Source of the DNA: UBA11606 sp049437325
GTDB taxonomy: Bacteria; Actinomycetota; Acidimicrobiia; Acidimicrobiales; Aldehydirespiratoraceae
Direction of reading: 5' to 3'
Length of the DNA stretch: 53,065 nt
Assembly (NCBI GenBank): GCA_049437325.1
Contig: JBMTIM010000016.1
Location: 1-53,065 of the forward strand
Part shown: positions 7,565 to 16,606 of the stretch, in pieces
Layout of the letters: every line of letters begins with the position of its first letter
Numbering within the stretch: position 1 is the first letter of the stretch
Notes under the pieces: model-generated
The model's database searches: none
Told to the model about the DNA's origin: nothing
What the model saw: the letters and a program-made list of their open reading frames with translations, nothing else
Position numbers and translations under genes: made by a program

Positions 7565-8792
7565 TCCCCGAATGCGTGCGCGCCGAAGCCTGCCCGGCCT
7601 GTTCATCCTCTTCGGACTTGTGCTCGCAGGATGTGCGAGCGACGCCGAGCTCGACACCCTCAAGCCGCAGAGCGAGACGGCTCGCCAGATCGACGACCTG
7701 CTCGACCCAGTCCTCGCCATCGCCGGTGTGGTGCTGGTGCTCGTCTGCGGTGCTGTCGCCTGGCTCGGTTGGAAGAACCGGGTTTCGTCGTACGAAGGCG
7801 ACGACGAGTTCCCCGAACAGATGGCCCACAACAACACGCTCGAGATCCTGATGACTGGCGTCCCTGCCATCATCATGGTTGTTGTCGCCGTGATGACCCT
7901 CACGACGCACCTCGACATCAATTCCTACGACGATGCCAACGCCATGCCGGTCGTCGTCGAGGGCGCATCGACCGACTGGGAGCCAAAGATTGTCGTCGTC
8001 GGCAACCAATGGTGGTGGGAGTTCCGCTACTACTTCGGGGAAGACGTCACCGCCGACAGCCTCGGCTCCGACATGAAGAACCTTCCCCCGGCCGACATCG
8101 TCACGTCCGGACAGATGGTGATCCCGACCGGGCAGGAAGTCGAACTGCTCGTGACCTCACGAGACGTCATCCATTCGTTCTGGATCCCGGCCCTCAACGG
8201 CAAGCGCGATGCTCGTCCCGGCTTCTTCGCGCCGTGGAAGATCGAGGCCGACAACCCCGGTGTGTACTTCGGTCAGTGCACAGAGTTCTGTGGCCTGTCG
8301 CACGCCCGCATGCGTATGCAGACGATCGCGATGACGCCAGACGACTTCCAGGCGTGGATCGACCATCAAGTGCAGCCCGCCGCCGATCCGACCGGGGATG
8401 CAGCGCTTCGAGGGAAAGACGCCTTCGTGGCGAACTGCTCCGGCTGTCATCTGGTCGAGGGTGTCAACGGAAGCGAAGACATCCGCGCTGCGGTCCAGTC
8501 CGGCGCAGCCCCCAACCTGACCCACTTCGCAAGCCGCACGACCTTCGCCGGTGGCATCCTCTTCACCTACAACGAAGACGGCACGTTCAACCGAGATGAT
8601 GTTGCTCGTTGGCTGCGCGAACCCGAAGTGGTGAAGGACAACGCCGCCAACGACCTACCCGACGGCACGCTGCCTCGGGGCATGCCCAATCTGGGGCTTT
8701 CGGAACGAACGATCAGTGACCTGGTGGCGTATCTCGAGACGCTCGGCCCGCGGCCGACCGACGAGATCATCGCCGACTCGGAGGTGGAGTGA
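7557..8792 (+). CDS. ctaC: Cytochrome c oxidase subunit II fused to a cytochrome c domain
   Basis: This 411-residue lipoprotein (lipobox LVLAGC, Cys26) has two membrane helices (about 45-70 and 95-120), the cupredoxin domain with NQWWWEF, and the CuA site with Cys241, Cys245, His249 and Met252 in CTEFCGLSHARM. A c-type cytochrome domain follows with CSGCH (Cys294-His298) and a probable axial Met376 in RGMPNLG. It takes electrons from outside the membrane and passes them through CuA to subunit I; the fused domain makes it a caa3-like electron input. The GTG at 7557 has AGAGGA 8 bases upstream and overlaps the preceding gene. Confidence 0.95.
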   Translation: MSDPRMRARRSLPGLFILFGLVLAGCASDAELDTLKPQSETARQIDDLLDPVLAIAGVVLVLVCGAVAWLGWKNRVSSYEGDDEFPEQMAHNNTLEILMTGVPAIIMVVVAVMTLTTHLDINSYDDANAMPVVVEGASTDWEPKIVVVGNQWWWEFRYYFGEDVTADSLGSDMKNLPPADIVTSGQMVIPTGQEVELLVTSRDVIHSFWIPALNGKRDARPGFFAPWKIEADNPGVYFGQCTEFCGLSHARMRMQTIAMTPDDFQAWIDHQVQPAADPTGDAALRGKDAFVANCSGCHLVEGVNGSEDIRAAVQSGAAPNLTHFASRTTFAGGILFTYNEDGTFNRDDVARWLREPEVVKDNAANDLPDGTLPRGMPNLGLSERTISDLVAYLETLGPRPTDEIIADSEVE

Positions 8793-8794
8793 CC

Positions 8795-10801
8795 ATGACG
8801 ATCATCGACGAACCGCTTGCGCTCGAAAGTGGTGAGACCTACGCCGAGAAGCCGCTGGGCATCCTCACCCGGCCTCAGGCCCAGGGCGGTTGGAAGGACT
8901 GGGTCAGCACTGTCGACCACAAGAAGATCGGCATCATGTACGGCGTCGCCGCGATGTTCTTCTTCGTCGTGGGCGGCTTCGAGGCGCTGCTGATCCGAAC
9001 CCAACTGGCCTTCCCCGATCAGGGCTTCCTCAGTGCGGATCTGTACAACCAAATCTTCACGATGCACGGGGTCACCATGGTGTTCCTGTTCATCATGCCG
9101 CTGGCTGCCGCGTTCGCGAACTACCTCATCCCGTTGCAGATCGGCGCCCGCGACGTGGCGTTCCCCCGCCTCAACGCCCTGTCGTTCTGGGTCTGGCTTT
9201 CGGGCGCAATCTTCCTCAACACGTCATGGATCGTGGGTGGTGGTGGCGCCAACTGTGGCTGGTTCTGCTACTCGCCGAACAGCGGCATCGTCTTCTCGCC
9301 GACCCACGGCGTCGACTTCTATGCCATCGGCCTGCTCATCACGGGTATTGCCTCGCTGGTGTCGGCAGTCAACCTGATCGTCACCTGCCTCAACATGCGA
9401 GCTCCCGGGATGGATCTCATGCGCATGCCGGTGCTGACCTGGATGCTGCTGGTCACACAGTTCCTGTTGGCGTTTGCCCTGCCCGTCATCACGGTCGCCT
9501 TGCTGCTCCTGCTGTTCGACCGCACATTCGACTCGCAGTTCTTCGATCCGGATGCTGGCGCCGACCCGCTTCTGTGGCAGCACCTCTTCTGGATCTTCGG
9601 GCATCCAGAGGTGTACATCATCATCCTGCCCAGCTTCGGCATCATCTCAGAGGTCATTCCGACCTTCAGTCGCAAGCCGATCTTCGGCTACACGGCCATG
9701 GTCTTCTCCGGCATCGCCATCGGTTTCATGGGATGGGGAGTGTGGGCCCACCACATGTTCGTGTCCGGCATCGGGCCGATCTCGGTGGCAGCGTTTTCGT
9801 TGGCCACGATGTTCATTGCGGTTCCGACCGGCGTGAAGATCCTCAACTGGCTGACCACTATGTGGGGCGGCAAGTTGCACTTCACTACCGCAATGCTTTT
9901 CGCCACGGGCACCGTTGCGATGTTCACCATCGGCGGCCTGTCGGGTGTCACACACTCCCTCGCTCCTGCCGACACCCAGCAGACCGACACGTACTACATC
10001 GTCGCCCACTTCCACTACGTGATCTTCGGTGGTGGTGTGCTCGGTCTCTTCGCCGGCGCGTACTTCTGGTGGCCCAAGGTCTTCGGCCACTTCCTCAACG
10101 AACGTCGCGGCAAGATCAACTTCTGGGCCATGTTGATCGGCTTCAACCTCACGTTCGGTCCGATGCATGTGCTCGGACTCCAGGGCATGAGTCGCCGGAT
10201 CGACACCTACTCGGCCGGCTACGGCTTCGACTTCTGGAACCTGATGTCTACGATCGGGTCGTACCTGATCGCCGTCTCCGTCCTGGTGTTCTTCTACAAC
10301 GTGTGGAAGTCGAAGAAGGAAGCGGTGGATCTGCCGCCCCCGGGGCCTGATCCGTGGGATGCCCGCAGCCTCGAGTGGTCGGTGCCGTCGCCCACCCCCG
10401 AACACAACTTCGACGAGGTACCCCAGGTCGAGTCGTTCGACCACTGGTGGTTCCAGAAGTACGAGATCGACGATGACGGCAAGGTCGTCCGGATCGCTGA
10501 GACCGAGGCCGTTGCCCAGGACGGCAGTGCCACCGGGGTGCATCTTCCCTCCCCGTCGTTCTGGCCGCTCGTGCTTGCGATCGGCCTGCCGCTCATCGGC
10601 TACGGCATCATCTTCAACCTCTGGCTTTGTGTGGTCGGTGGACTGCTCACCGGTGGAGCGATCTACGCCTGGGTGTTCGAACCCGTCGACGACCCCGATG
10701 CCGGTCACGGCCATGACGATCATCATGACGACGAGGACGGCGACGACGAACTCGCCGCTGTCGGGGCTGGCTCCACCGGCGACGAAGAGGGAGAAGGCTG
10801 A
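8795..10801 (+). CDS. ctaD: Cytochrome c oxidase subunit I with C-terminal extension
   Basis: This 668-residue catalytic subunit has all ligands: His91 (MHGVTM) for heme a, His270 and Tyr274 (GHPEVY), His319-His320 (AHHMF) for CuB, and His405 and His407 (AHFHY) for heme a3 and heme a. It reduces oxygen to water and pumps protons. After helix XII a linker leads to two more hydrophobic segments (about 585-630) and a tail rich in His, Asp and Glu (HGHDDHHDDEDGDDE), a form seen when a subunit IV-like piece is fused. ATG 8795 has GGAGGT 9 bases upstream; a GTG at 8789 overlapping the ctaC stop is the alternative start. Confidence 0.97.
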   Translation: MTIIDEPLALESGETYAEKPLGILTRPQAQGGWKDWVSTVDHKKIGIMYGVAAMFFFVVGGFEALLIRTQLAFPDQGFLSADLYNQIFTMHGVTMVFLFIMPLAAAFANYLIPLQIGARDVAFPRLNALSFWVWLSGAIFLNTSWIVGGGGANCGWFCYSPNSGIVFSPTHGVDFYAIGLLITGIASLVSAVNLIVTCLNMRAPGMDLMRMPVLTWMLLVTQFLLAFALPVITVALLLLLFDRTFDSQFFDPDAGADPLLWQHLFWIFGHPEVYIIILPSFGIISEVIPTFSRKPIFGYTAMVFSGIAIGFMGWGVWAHHMFVSGIGPISVAAFSLATMFIAVPTGVKILNWLTTMWGGKLHFTTAMLFATGTVAMFTIGGLSGVTHSLAPADTQQTDTYYIVAHFHYVIFGGGVLGLFAGAYFWWPKVFGHFLNERRGKINFWAMLIGFNLTFGPMHVLGLQGMSRRIDTYSAGYGFDFWNLMSTIGSYLIAVSVLVFFYNVWKSKKEAVDLPPPGPDPWDARSLEWSVPSPTPEHNFDEVPQVESFDHWWFQKYEIDDDGKVVRIAETEAVAQDGSATGVHLPSPSFWPLVLAIGLPLIGYGIIFNLWLCVVGGLLTGGAIYAWVFEPVDDPDAGHGHDDHHDDEDGDDELAAVGAGSTGDEEGEG

Positions 10802-11418
10802 TGTCGAGTGCGACGGCGACCGCCGACACCCACCACGATCACGACCCGCACGCCACGAACACGGGGATCTCGAACAACAAGTTGGCGATGTGGCTGTTTC
10901 TGTCGACCGAATGCCTGCTGTTCGGTGCGTTGATCTCGACGTACCTGCTCTACAAGACGCGAGGCAACGGAGGTGTCCTTCCCACCGACATCTTCGACAT
11001 CCCATTCACGTCGGTCAGCTCCTTCGTGCTGCTGATGAGTTCACTGACGATGGTGTTGGCCCTGTCGGCGGTTGCACGCGGGGACATGGACCGGGGCAAG
11101 GCCTGGCTCCTCGTGACGGCCATGCTCGGCGGCGTCTTCATCGGTGGCCAGGTGTACGAATTCACCTCGTTCTATCGGGAGGGGCTCGGCTACACCTCGA
11201 ACCCGGCAGCCTCGGCGTTCTACACGCTGACCGGGTTCCACGGCGTGCACGTCAGCCTCGGGATCGTGATGCTGATGTCGCTGTGGGTTTCGGCCCAGCA
11301 GGGCAAACTCACCCCGAACAACGCCGAGACGGTCGAGATCGTCGGCCTGTACTGGCACTTCGTCGACATCGTGTGGATCTTCATCTTCACGGTGATCTAC
11401 CTCATCCCGCCGGCGTGA
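10801..11418 (+). CDS. ctaE: Cytochrome c oxidase subunit III
   Basis: This 205-residue protein with five helices is the short actinobacterial form of subunit III. It keeps WLFLSTECLLFGALIS (with the conserved Glu), GFHGVHVSLGI and GLYWHFVDIVWIFIF. Its N-terminus is unusually rich in His and Asp (DTHHDHDPH). The ATG overlaps the ctaD stop by 1 base (TGATG), with GAGGGAGAAGG upstream. It stabilises subunit I in the membrane. It is the intact counterpart of the diverged subunit III-like gene at the head of the operon. Confidence 0.95.
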   Translation: MSSATATADTHHDHDPHATNTGISNNKLAMWLFLSTECLLFGALISTYLLYKTRGNGGVLPTDIFDIPFTSVSSFVLLMSSLTMVLALSAVARGDMDRGKAWLLVTAMLGGVFIGGQVYEFTSFYREGLGYTSNPAASAFYTLTGFHGVHVSLGIVMLMSLWVSAQQGKLTPNNAETVEIVGLYWHFVDIVWIFIFTVIYLIPPA

Positions 11419-11434
11419 GTGGAAGGAACATTCC

Positions 11435-11764
11435 GTGAGTGAAGCAACTGCAGTCACCGAAACGCACGACGACCATCACCCCTCCGACTGGGAGTACGTC
11501 AAGATCGCCGGCATTCTGGCGGTGCTCACCACGATCGAAGTGCTGACCTATTTCGAGTCGGTGTTCACGTTCTTCGAGACCCGCTGGATTCTGCTCACGA
11601 CGCTGTTCGTGCTGATGATCGTCAAGTTCTGGCTCGTCGCTCGCATGTTCATGCACCTGAAGCAGGACAAGCCGATCCTCAGCCAGTCTTTTGCCGCGGG
11701 GTTGGCATTGGCGACGGGGGTCTACATCGTTGCCCTCCTCGCCTTCAACTTCTTCTCGGCCTGA
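11435..11764 (+). CDS. Small cytochrome oxidase subunit IV (CyoD/COX4-pro type)
   Basis: This 109-residue protein has three membrane helices (about 24-42, 53-75 and 86-105). The order and the MIVKFWLVARMFMHLKQD segment between helices 2 and 3 are typical of the prokaryotic subunit IV family. It is a non-catalytic subunit thought to help assemble the CuB site. The N-terminus is again His/Asp-rich (ETHDDHH). The start is GTG at 11435 with GGAAGGAAC upstream. It lies 16 bases after ctaE and 3 bases before ctaG. Confidence 0.85.
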   Translation: MSEATAVTETHDDHHPSDWEYVKIAGILAVLTTIEVLTYFESVFTFFETRWILLTTLFVLMIVKFWLVARMFMHLKQDKPILSQSFAAGLALATGVYIVALLAFNFFSA

Positions 11765-11767
11765 TTC

Positions 11768-12646
11768 ATGACGGCCGTCCAACTGGCCGTCGGTGCGTGG
11801 GACTATCAACCCCACCCTGAGGTCTGGCTGTTGATCGCTGCGATCATCGGTCTGGGGACGTACTCGGTCCGTTCGATCGGGCCACTGGTGGTACCGGCAG
11901 GGGAACCGGTCGTCAGCATTGCGCAGAAACGCTTCTTCGTTGCTGGCGTTGGATTGCTCTGGTTCGCTGCGGATTGGCCGATGCACGACATCGCCGAAGA
12001 GCATCTGTATTTCGTGCACATGCTGCAGCACCTGTTGATCAGCTTCATCGTGCCGCCGCTCTTGCTGCTGGCCATGCCGGCGTGGCTGGCCCGCCTGATC
12101 ATTCTCGACGACGGTCGTCCGCAGCGCATCCTGCGTCGGTTTGCGCGGCCACTCGTCGCCGGTGTGATCTTCAACGCACTGCAGATCCTCACCCACTGGG
12201 GAGAGATCGTCCGCATCTCCAGCGAGAACGGTGCCTTTCACTATGTCATCCATCTCGCCGTCTTCGTGTCAGCGCTGCTCATGTGGTTTCCGGTGCTCGG
12301 GCCATTGCGCGAGATGCACATGAGCGAGCCTGGCAAATGCCTGTACCTGTTCCTGATGTCGATCGTGCCGACCGTGCCTGCGGGTTGGCTCACGTTCGCA
12401 GAAGGCATCGTGTACCAGAGCTACGACACGAACGATCCGCTCTGGGGTATCTCGCCTCGCGATGATCAGCAGGCTGCAGGCGCGGTCATGAAGGTGGTGG
12501 GTGGCTTTTACCTGTGGGTCCTCATCGCCATCCGCTTCTTCCGGTGGACCGGAGTGCAGCGAGCCGCCGATGAACAGGAACGCCGCCGTCGGCGCCAGGA
12601 GCGTCTCACCCTCGAAGCGCTCGATCGAGAATTCGACGCTCCGTAG
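11768..12646 (+). CDS. ctaG: Cytochrome c oxidase assembly factor CtaG (caa3 type)
   Basis: This 292-residue membrane protein with about seven helices matches the caa3_CtaG family. It has the family features WPMHDIAEEHLYFVHMLQHLL at 70-90, the WLARL segment, HWGEIVR, and LGPLREMHMS. CtaG proteins of this class assist copper delivery during assembly of caa3-type oxidase. The His and Met residues in MHDIAEEHLYFVHMLQH are plausible copper contacts. It is the last gene of the oxidase operon. The end is Arg-rich and cytoplasmic, and the following 48 bases contain no gene. Confidence 0.88.
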   Translation: MTAVQLAVGAWDYQPHPEVWLLIAAIIGLGTYSVRSIGPLVVPAGEPVVSIAQKRFFVAGVGLLWFAADWPMHDIAEEHLYFVHMLQHLLISFIVPPLLLLAMPAWLARLIILDDGRPQRILRRFARPLVAGVIFNALQILTHWGEIVRISSENGAFHYVIHLAVFVSALLMWFPVLGPLREMHMSEPGKCLYLFLMSIVPTVPAGWLTFAEGIVYQSYDTNDPLWGISPRDDQQAAGAVMKVVGGFYLWVLIAIRFFRWTGVQRAADEQERRRRRQERLTLEALDREFDAP

Positions 12647-12694
12647 CCGGTACGCCGGATCGGTAGTCGCCGACCGGGAGCCCCCTGAGGACCA

Positions 12695-12980
12695 TCACTG
12701 GCGATAGGAAGCAAATCCGACGTCGTCGCTTGCGACCGCGATCGGACGGTCTGACGCAAGCTCGGCGAAGAGGTCGACCGCGACCTGCCGTCGGCGACCA
12801 TCGAGTCCGGCGGTCGGGTCGACGAGGCTCAGGGCGATCACGGGCGCCGAGACTGTGATCAAGATCGAGCAGATCTGGCGCTCCCCGCGGCTCATCGGAC
12901 AGGGCACCCGGTCGGGGCGGGAGTTGATCGGCGTGTGACAGCGGTAGCACTTCGAGCACGCCTTCAGTCTGGTCTACGGT
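12695..12980 (-). pseudogene. Relic of an ABC-transporter ATPase (C-terminal part, frameshifted)
   Basis: On the minus strand one frame (12980 to about 12895) reads DQTEGVLEVLPLSHADQLP...GALS, which resembles the stretch before an ABC signature. From there a second frame reads SRGERQICSIL, then IALSLVDPTAGLD and a switch-like IAVASDDVGFA before a stop at 12695. These correspond to the LSGGERQ signature, Walker B with the D-loop, and the H-loop region of an ABC ATPase, with a one-base shift in the signature and loss of the Walker B Asp-Glu pair and the switch His. The 5' part with Walker A is gone, replaced by the divergent SDR gene. It fills the 341-base gap between ctaG and the SDR. Confidence 0.6.
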
Positions 12981-12987
12981 CGCGTTC

Positions 12988-13749
12988 GTGGAATTACGTT
13001 TGGACGGAAAGACCGCGATCATCACCGGCGGGTCGGCCGGCATCGGACTCGGTATCGCCACCGAATATGTGAAGGCCGGGGCGAATGTGATGATCGTTTC
13101 CCGCAAAGCCGAGAAATGTGAGGCCGCAGCCGATGAGCTGCGAGCGCTTGGCGGTGGCGACGTCGACTGGCGGTCGGCGCATACGGGCGGTGAAGACGGC
13201 GGAGCCGAGATCATGGCCAGCACGCTCGAACGGTTCGGTGCGATCGACATTCTGGTGAACAACGCAGCAACCAACCCGTACGCCGGGCCACTCATCGACA
13301 CGCCTACGGCTGCGTTCGACAAGACGTACGAAGTCAACCTCCGCGGACCCTTGCTGTGGACGCAGGCGGCGTGGAACGCCTGGATGAAGGACAACGGAGG
13401 CTGTGTCATCAATCTTGCGTCCGTCGGTGCGTTCAAGACGTCCGGTGCACTCGGGCTGTACGCACTGCTCAAACGAGCCCTCGTCGCAATGACCGAACAG
13501 CTCGGTGCCGAGCTTGGCCCCCACGTGCGGGTCAACGCACTGGCCCCTGCGGTCGTGAAAACCGATTTCGCCCGCCTGTTGTGGGAGGGCGAGGCCGGTG
13601 AACGGGCCGAGAAGGCCTATCCGCTCCACCGGCTCGGCGAGCCGGGGGACATCGGCCGGGCTGCGCTCTGGTTGGCCGCCGACGCACCATGGATGACTGG
13701 TCAGACGATCGTGATCGATGGTGGCGCGCTCGTCGCGTTCCAGAAGTAA
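12988..13749 (+). CDS. Short-chain dehydrogenase/reductase
   Basis: This 253-residue SDR has the cofactor loop GGSAGIG (14-20), the NNAA motif (LVNNAATNPY), catalytic Ser (INLASVG) and YxxxK (YALLK), and the C-terminal IDGGALVAF. It would oxidise or reduce an alcohol or ketone with NAD(P). The substrate is not evident. The GTG start follows a TACGGT box (12975-12980) by 7 bases, so the transcript is probably leaderless. It is a monocistronic gene 39 bases before serS. Confidence 0.9.
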   Translation: MELRLDGKTAIITGGSAGIGLGIATEYVKAGANVMIVSRKAEKCEAAADELRALGGGDVDWRSAHTGGEDGGAEIMASTLERFGAIDILVNNAATNPYAGPLIDTPTAAFDKTYEVNLRGPLLWTQAAWNAWMKDNGGCVINLASVGAFKTSGALGLYALLKRALVAMTEQLGAELGPHVRVNALAPAVVKTDFARLLWEGEAGERAEKAYPLHRLGEPGDIGRAALWLAADAPWMTGQTIVIDGGALVAFQK

Positions 13750-13788
13750 TCCGGTCGTTCCCCGCCCGGTGACCGGTACCGTCATCTC

Positions 13789-15075
13789 ATGCTCGACATC
13801 AAGTTGTTCCGAACCGATCCGGAGGCCGTCAAGGCGGCTGTCGCTCGGCGGGGTGACGACACCGCAGCCGTCGACCGAGTGGTCGAGCTCGACGCGCGGC
13901 TTCGGGCTGTGGGAACCGAACGCGACGACGTGCGCAGTGAGATCAACAGCCTGAGCAAGCAGGTCGGCCAGCTCCACAGAGATGGGAAGGGTGACGAAGC
14001 CGCAGAGCTCCAGGCCCGGAGCAGGGAGCTCGGCGAGCGGGAGGGCGTGCTCGCCGAAGAGGCCGAACTGCTCCAAGACAAGCTCCGGGACGAACTGTTG
14101 CACATCGCCAACATGCCGGCTGACGATGCGCCCGATGGTCTGACCGAAGACGACAACGTCGTCGTTCGGGTCGAACATCTCCAAGACGACTATGCCGACC
14201 ATCAAAAAGTCCCGCACTGGGAGATCGGCGAGGAACTCGGCATCCTCGATGTCGATCGTGCCGTCAGGATGTCTGGGTCAATGTTCGCGATGTACCGCGG
14301 TGCAGGCGCACACCTGCTCAGTGCGCTCATCAATTACGGGCTCGATCGCAACCGCGATGCCTTCGAACAGGTTCGGCCACCGACGGTCGTCAAGACCGAC
14401 ACCATGATCGGCACAGGGCATCTGCCAAAGTTCGCAGACGACGCCTATCACCTCGAACGTGACGACCTCTGGGCCATCCCCACGGCAGAAGTTCCGCTCA
14501 CGTCACTTGTCGCCGGCGAGGTACTCGATGCGGCCGACCTGCCGATGCGGCTGATGGCTCACACCACGTGCTATCGCCGCGAGGCCGGTTCGGCCGGCCG
14601 CGACACCCGCGGTCTGCTCCGGGTGCACGAGTTCGACAAGGTCGAGCTCTACAGCTTCTGCACCCCAGAGCAGGCACAGGACATGCACATGGAGATTCTC
14701 GAGCGCGCCGAACAAGCGATTCGCGACCTCGGACTTGCGCATCGGGTTCTCGATCTTGCCTGTGGTGACATCAGCGGTGCCGGTGCCCGCACCTACGACA
14801 TCGAGGTGTTCGCTCCCGGAGCTGATCGCTGGCTCGAGGTCAGCTCGGTGAGCTGGTGCTCCACGTATCAGGCGCGGCGTGCCAACATCCGGTTCCGCCG
14901 ATCGGGGGAGAAGGGAACCGAGTTCGTTCACTCGTTGAACGGGTCCGGGTTGGCCGTCCCGCGGGTGTGGGCGGGCATCGTCGAGACCTTTCGGCAGGTC
15001 GACGGATCGGTTCGGATTCCAGACGTTCTGCAGCCGTACATGGGTGGTCTCACCGAGATCCCCGTGCCTGCATGA
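13789..15075 (+). CDS. serS: Seryl-tRNA synthetase
   Basis: This 428-residue class II synthetase charges tRNA-Ser. The N-terminal coiled-coil arm covers about residues 1-105 (MLDIKLFRTDPEAVKAAVAR onward, with the ARSRELGEREGVLAEEAELL helix). Motif 2 (TTCYRREAGSAGRDTRGLLRVHEF) and motif 3 (LNGSGLAVPRVWAGIVETF) are intact. TACCGT (13777-13782) lies 6 bases before the ATG, giving a leaderless start. The stop overlaps the start of the methyltransferase gene, making serS the first gene of a four-gene coupled run. Confidence 0.97.
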   Translation: MLDIKLFRTDPEAVKAAVARRGDDTAAVDRVVELDARLRAVGTERDDVRSEINSLSKQVGQLHRDGKGDEAAELQARSRELGEREGVLAEEAELLQDKLRDELLHIANMPADDAPDGLTEDDNVVVRVEHLQDDYADHQKVPHWEIGEELGILDVDRAVRMSGSMFAMYRGAGAHLLSALINYGLDRNRDAFEQVRPPTVVKTDTMIGTGHLPKFADDAYHLERDDLWAIPTAEVPLTSLVAGEVLDAADLPMRLMAHTTCYRREAGSAGRDTRGLLRVHEFDKVELYSFCTPEQAQDMHMEILERAEQAIRDLGLAHRVLDLACGDISGAGARTYDIEVFAPGADRWLEVSSVSWCSTYQARRANIRFRRSGEKGTEFVHSLNGSGLAVPRVWAGIVETFRQVDGSVRIPDVLQPYMGGLTEIPVPA

Positions 15076-15707
15076 TGGCCGGGTCGGTCACCTGGCTCCC
15101 GGACGCCCCCGACACGGTCACCGAGCTCGAGACCTTTGGCTCGGTGTCGCCCATACGCAAGGTCACCGAGCAGGTCGCCTTCGAGGGGAGCTGGGATGTG
15201 GCCCGGCGTGACAAGGTCCGTGAACTCTTCGACGGTATGGCCGCTGAGTGGTCGTCGCGTTTCAGCGATGAGCGCGAGACCACGATCATCGATGCACTCG
15301 ACCGGGGTGGCCTTCGCGGGCCCAAGGTCGTCGAACTCGGGGCTGGCTCCGGTCTCGGTACCAACGAAATCGCATCCCGGACCGCCAACCTCGTTGCGCT
15401 CGACCTTTCGATGAAGATGCTGCGCGAGCAGTCGGGTGGTACGCCGCTCGTGCAGGGTGATGCGTCCACGCTGCCTATCCCCGATGCCGCCGTCGACACG
15501 CTCGTGCTGATCAACATGTTCCTCTTTCCGGTCGAGGTCGACCGGGTGCTCCACAGCGCTGGTCGACTGCTTTGGATCAACACCAACGGTCACGAGACGC
15601 CGATCTACCTCAGCCCTGAAGATGTTGTTGCGGCGTTGCCCGGTGCATGGACTGCCACCGCAGGGCGCGCCGGCACGGGGATCTGGGCGGCGGTGGATCG
15701 GGTCTGA
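15072..15707 (+). CDS. Class I SAM-dependent methyltransferase
   Basis: This 211-residue protein has the Rossmann methyltransferase motifs: VVELGAGSGLGTNEIA (motif I, about 95-110), LVALDLSMKMLREQ (acidic end of strand 2), and QGDASTLPIPDAAVDTLVL (motifs II-III). The substrate is unknown. The start ATG at 15072 (or the adjacent ATG at 15075) overlaps the serS stop, and its TGA overlaps the next ATG by 1 base. It is therefore coupled to serS and to the ornithine-cyclodeaminase-like gene. Confidence 0.8.
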   Translation: MMAGSVTWLPDAPDTVTELETFGSVSPIRKVTEQVAFEGSWDVARRDKVRELFDGMAAEWSSRFSDERETTIIDALDRGGLRGPKVVELGAGSGLGTNEIASRTANLVALDLSMKMLREQSGGTPLVQGDASTLPIPDAAVDTLVLINMFLFPVEVDRVLHSAGRLLWINTNGHETPIYLSPEDVVAALPGAWTATAGRAGTGIWAAVDRV

Positions 15708-16606
15708 TGAGGATCGTCGATCGACCCACCATCCGATCGTTGGTCAGCTTGTCCTCGGCGCGCGAAGCAGTTCGTGCTGCGTTCATCGCCATGTCGGAAG
15801 GGGAGGTCGTTGCGCCTGACGAACTGGCGATGGTGCTCGATCACGGCGGTGAGCTGCACGTCAAGGGGGCCTACCTCGGTGGTGCCCACCTCGCATTCAA
15901 GGCTGCGAGCGGAGGCTTCCCCCAGGGTGGGAACGCCGGCTTCACTGCGGTGCTCGACGCCGACACCGGTGGGTTGGTGGCAATCCTCGACGATGGTGGC
16001 TGGCTCACCGAGATTCGGACGGCGGCTGCGTCAGCGGTCAGTGCCGGTGTGTTGGCCCGGCCGGAGTCGACATCGCTCGCCATCCTCGGTGGTGGCTTCC
16101 AGGCCGCCTTCCAGGTTGCTGCGCTGCGGGAGGCGTTCACGCTCAGCGATGTCCGTTCGTGGAGCCGCTCTGCTGCGACGCGAGAGCGTTTCGCCGCCGA
16201 AAATGAGACTCGTGCGGTGGACACGGTCGCCGAGGCGGTGGCCGACGCCGACATCGTGATCTGTTGTACGGCGGCCCGAGAGCCGGTGCTGTCCGTGTCG
16301 GCGCTTGCGCCAGGAGCACACGTCGTGGCGATGGGCGCCGACATGTATGGCAAACGCGAACTCGCCGACGACGTTCTCGAGTCGGCAGATGTGGTCGTGG
16401 CCGACTCGGTCGACGTCACGAGCCGGGTTGGCGAGCTTGCCCACGTTTCGAGTGCTGCGAGGCGTGCGGTGGAACTCGGCGACGTCTTGACCGGACGGTC
16501 GCCGGGACGGACCGCTGCCACCCAGCTGACGGTCTCGGATCACTGCGGACTCGGTCTCCAAGATGCCGCGATGGCTGAACTTGTGATGAAAGGACTCGAC
16601 CAATGA
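15707..16606 (+). CDS. Ornithine cyclodeaminase / mu-crystallin family protein
   Basis: This 299-residue protein has the OCD/mu-crystallin layout: an N-terminal dimerisation part with HVKGAYLGG and LAFKAASGGFPQGG, then a NAD(P)-binding domain starting at SLAILGGGFQAAFQVAAL. Members include ornithine cyclodeaminase, ketimine reductases, EutC and iminosuccinate reductase (BhcD). It overlaps the next gene, a threonine-dehydratase-like enzyme, by 4 bases. In the known EutB/EutC and BhcB/BhcD pairs a dehydratase is paired with this type of reductase, so an imine-reducing role is more likely here than ornithine cyclisation (inference). Confidence 0.8.
   Translation: MRIVDRPTIRSLVSLSSAREAVRAAFIAMSEGEVVAPDELAMVLDHGGELHVKGAYLGGAHLAFKAASGGFPQGGNAGFTAVLDADTGGLVAILDDGGWLTEIRTAAASAVSAGVLARPESTSLAILGGGFQAAFQVAALREAFTLSDVRSWSRSAATRERFAAENETRAVDTVAEAVADADIVICCTAAREPVLSVSALAPGAHVVAMGADMYGKRELADDVLESADVVVADSVDVTSRVGELAHVSSAARRAVELGDVLTGRSPGRTAATQLTVSDHCGLGLQDAAMAELVMKGLDQ

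Noticed and set aside
11402..12253. Minus-strand open frame opposite ctaG
   Set aside because: Same reason: antisense of a clear membrane protein, no recognisable domain.
12695..12907. 70-residue minus-strand ORF as an active gene
   Set aside because: It reads as the broken end of an ABC ATPase with key residues lost and no start signal.
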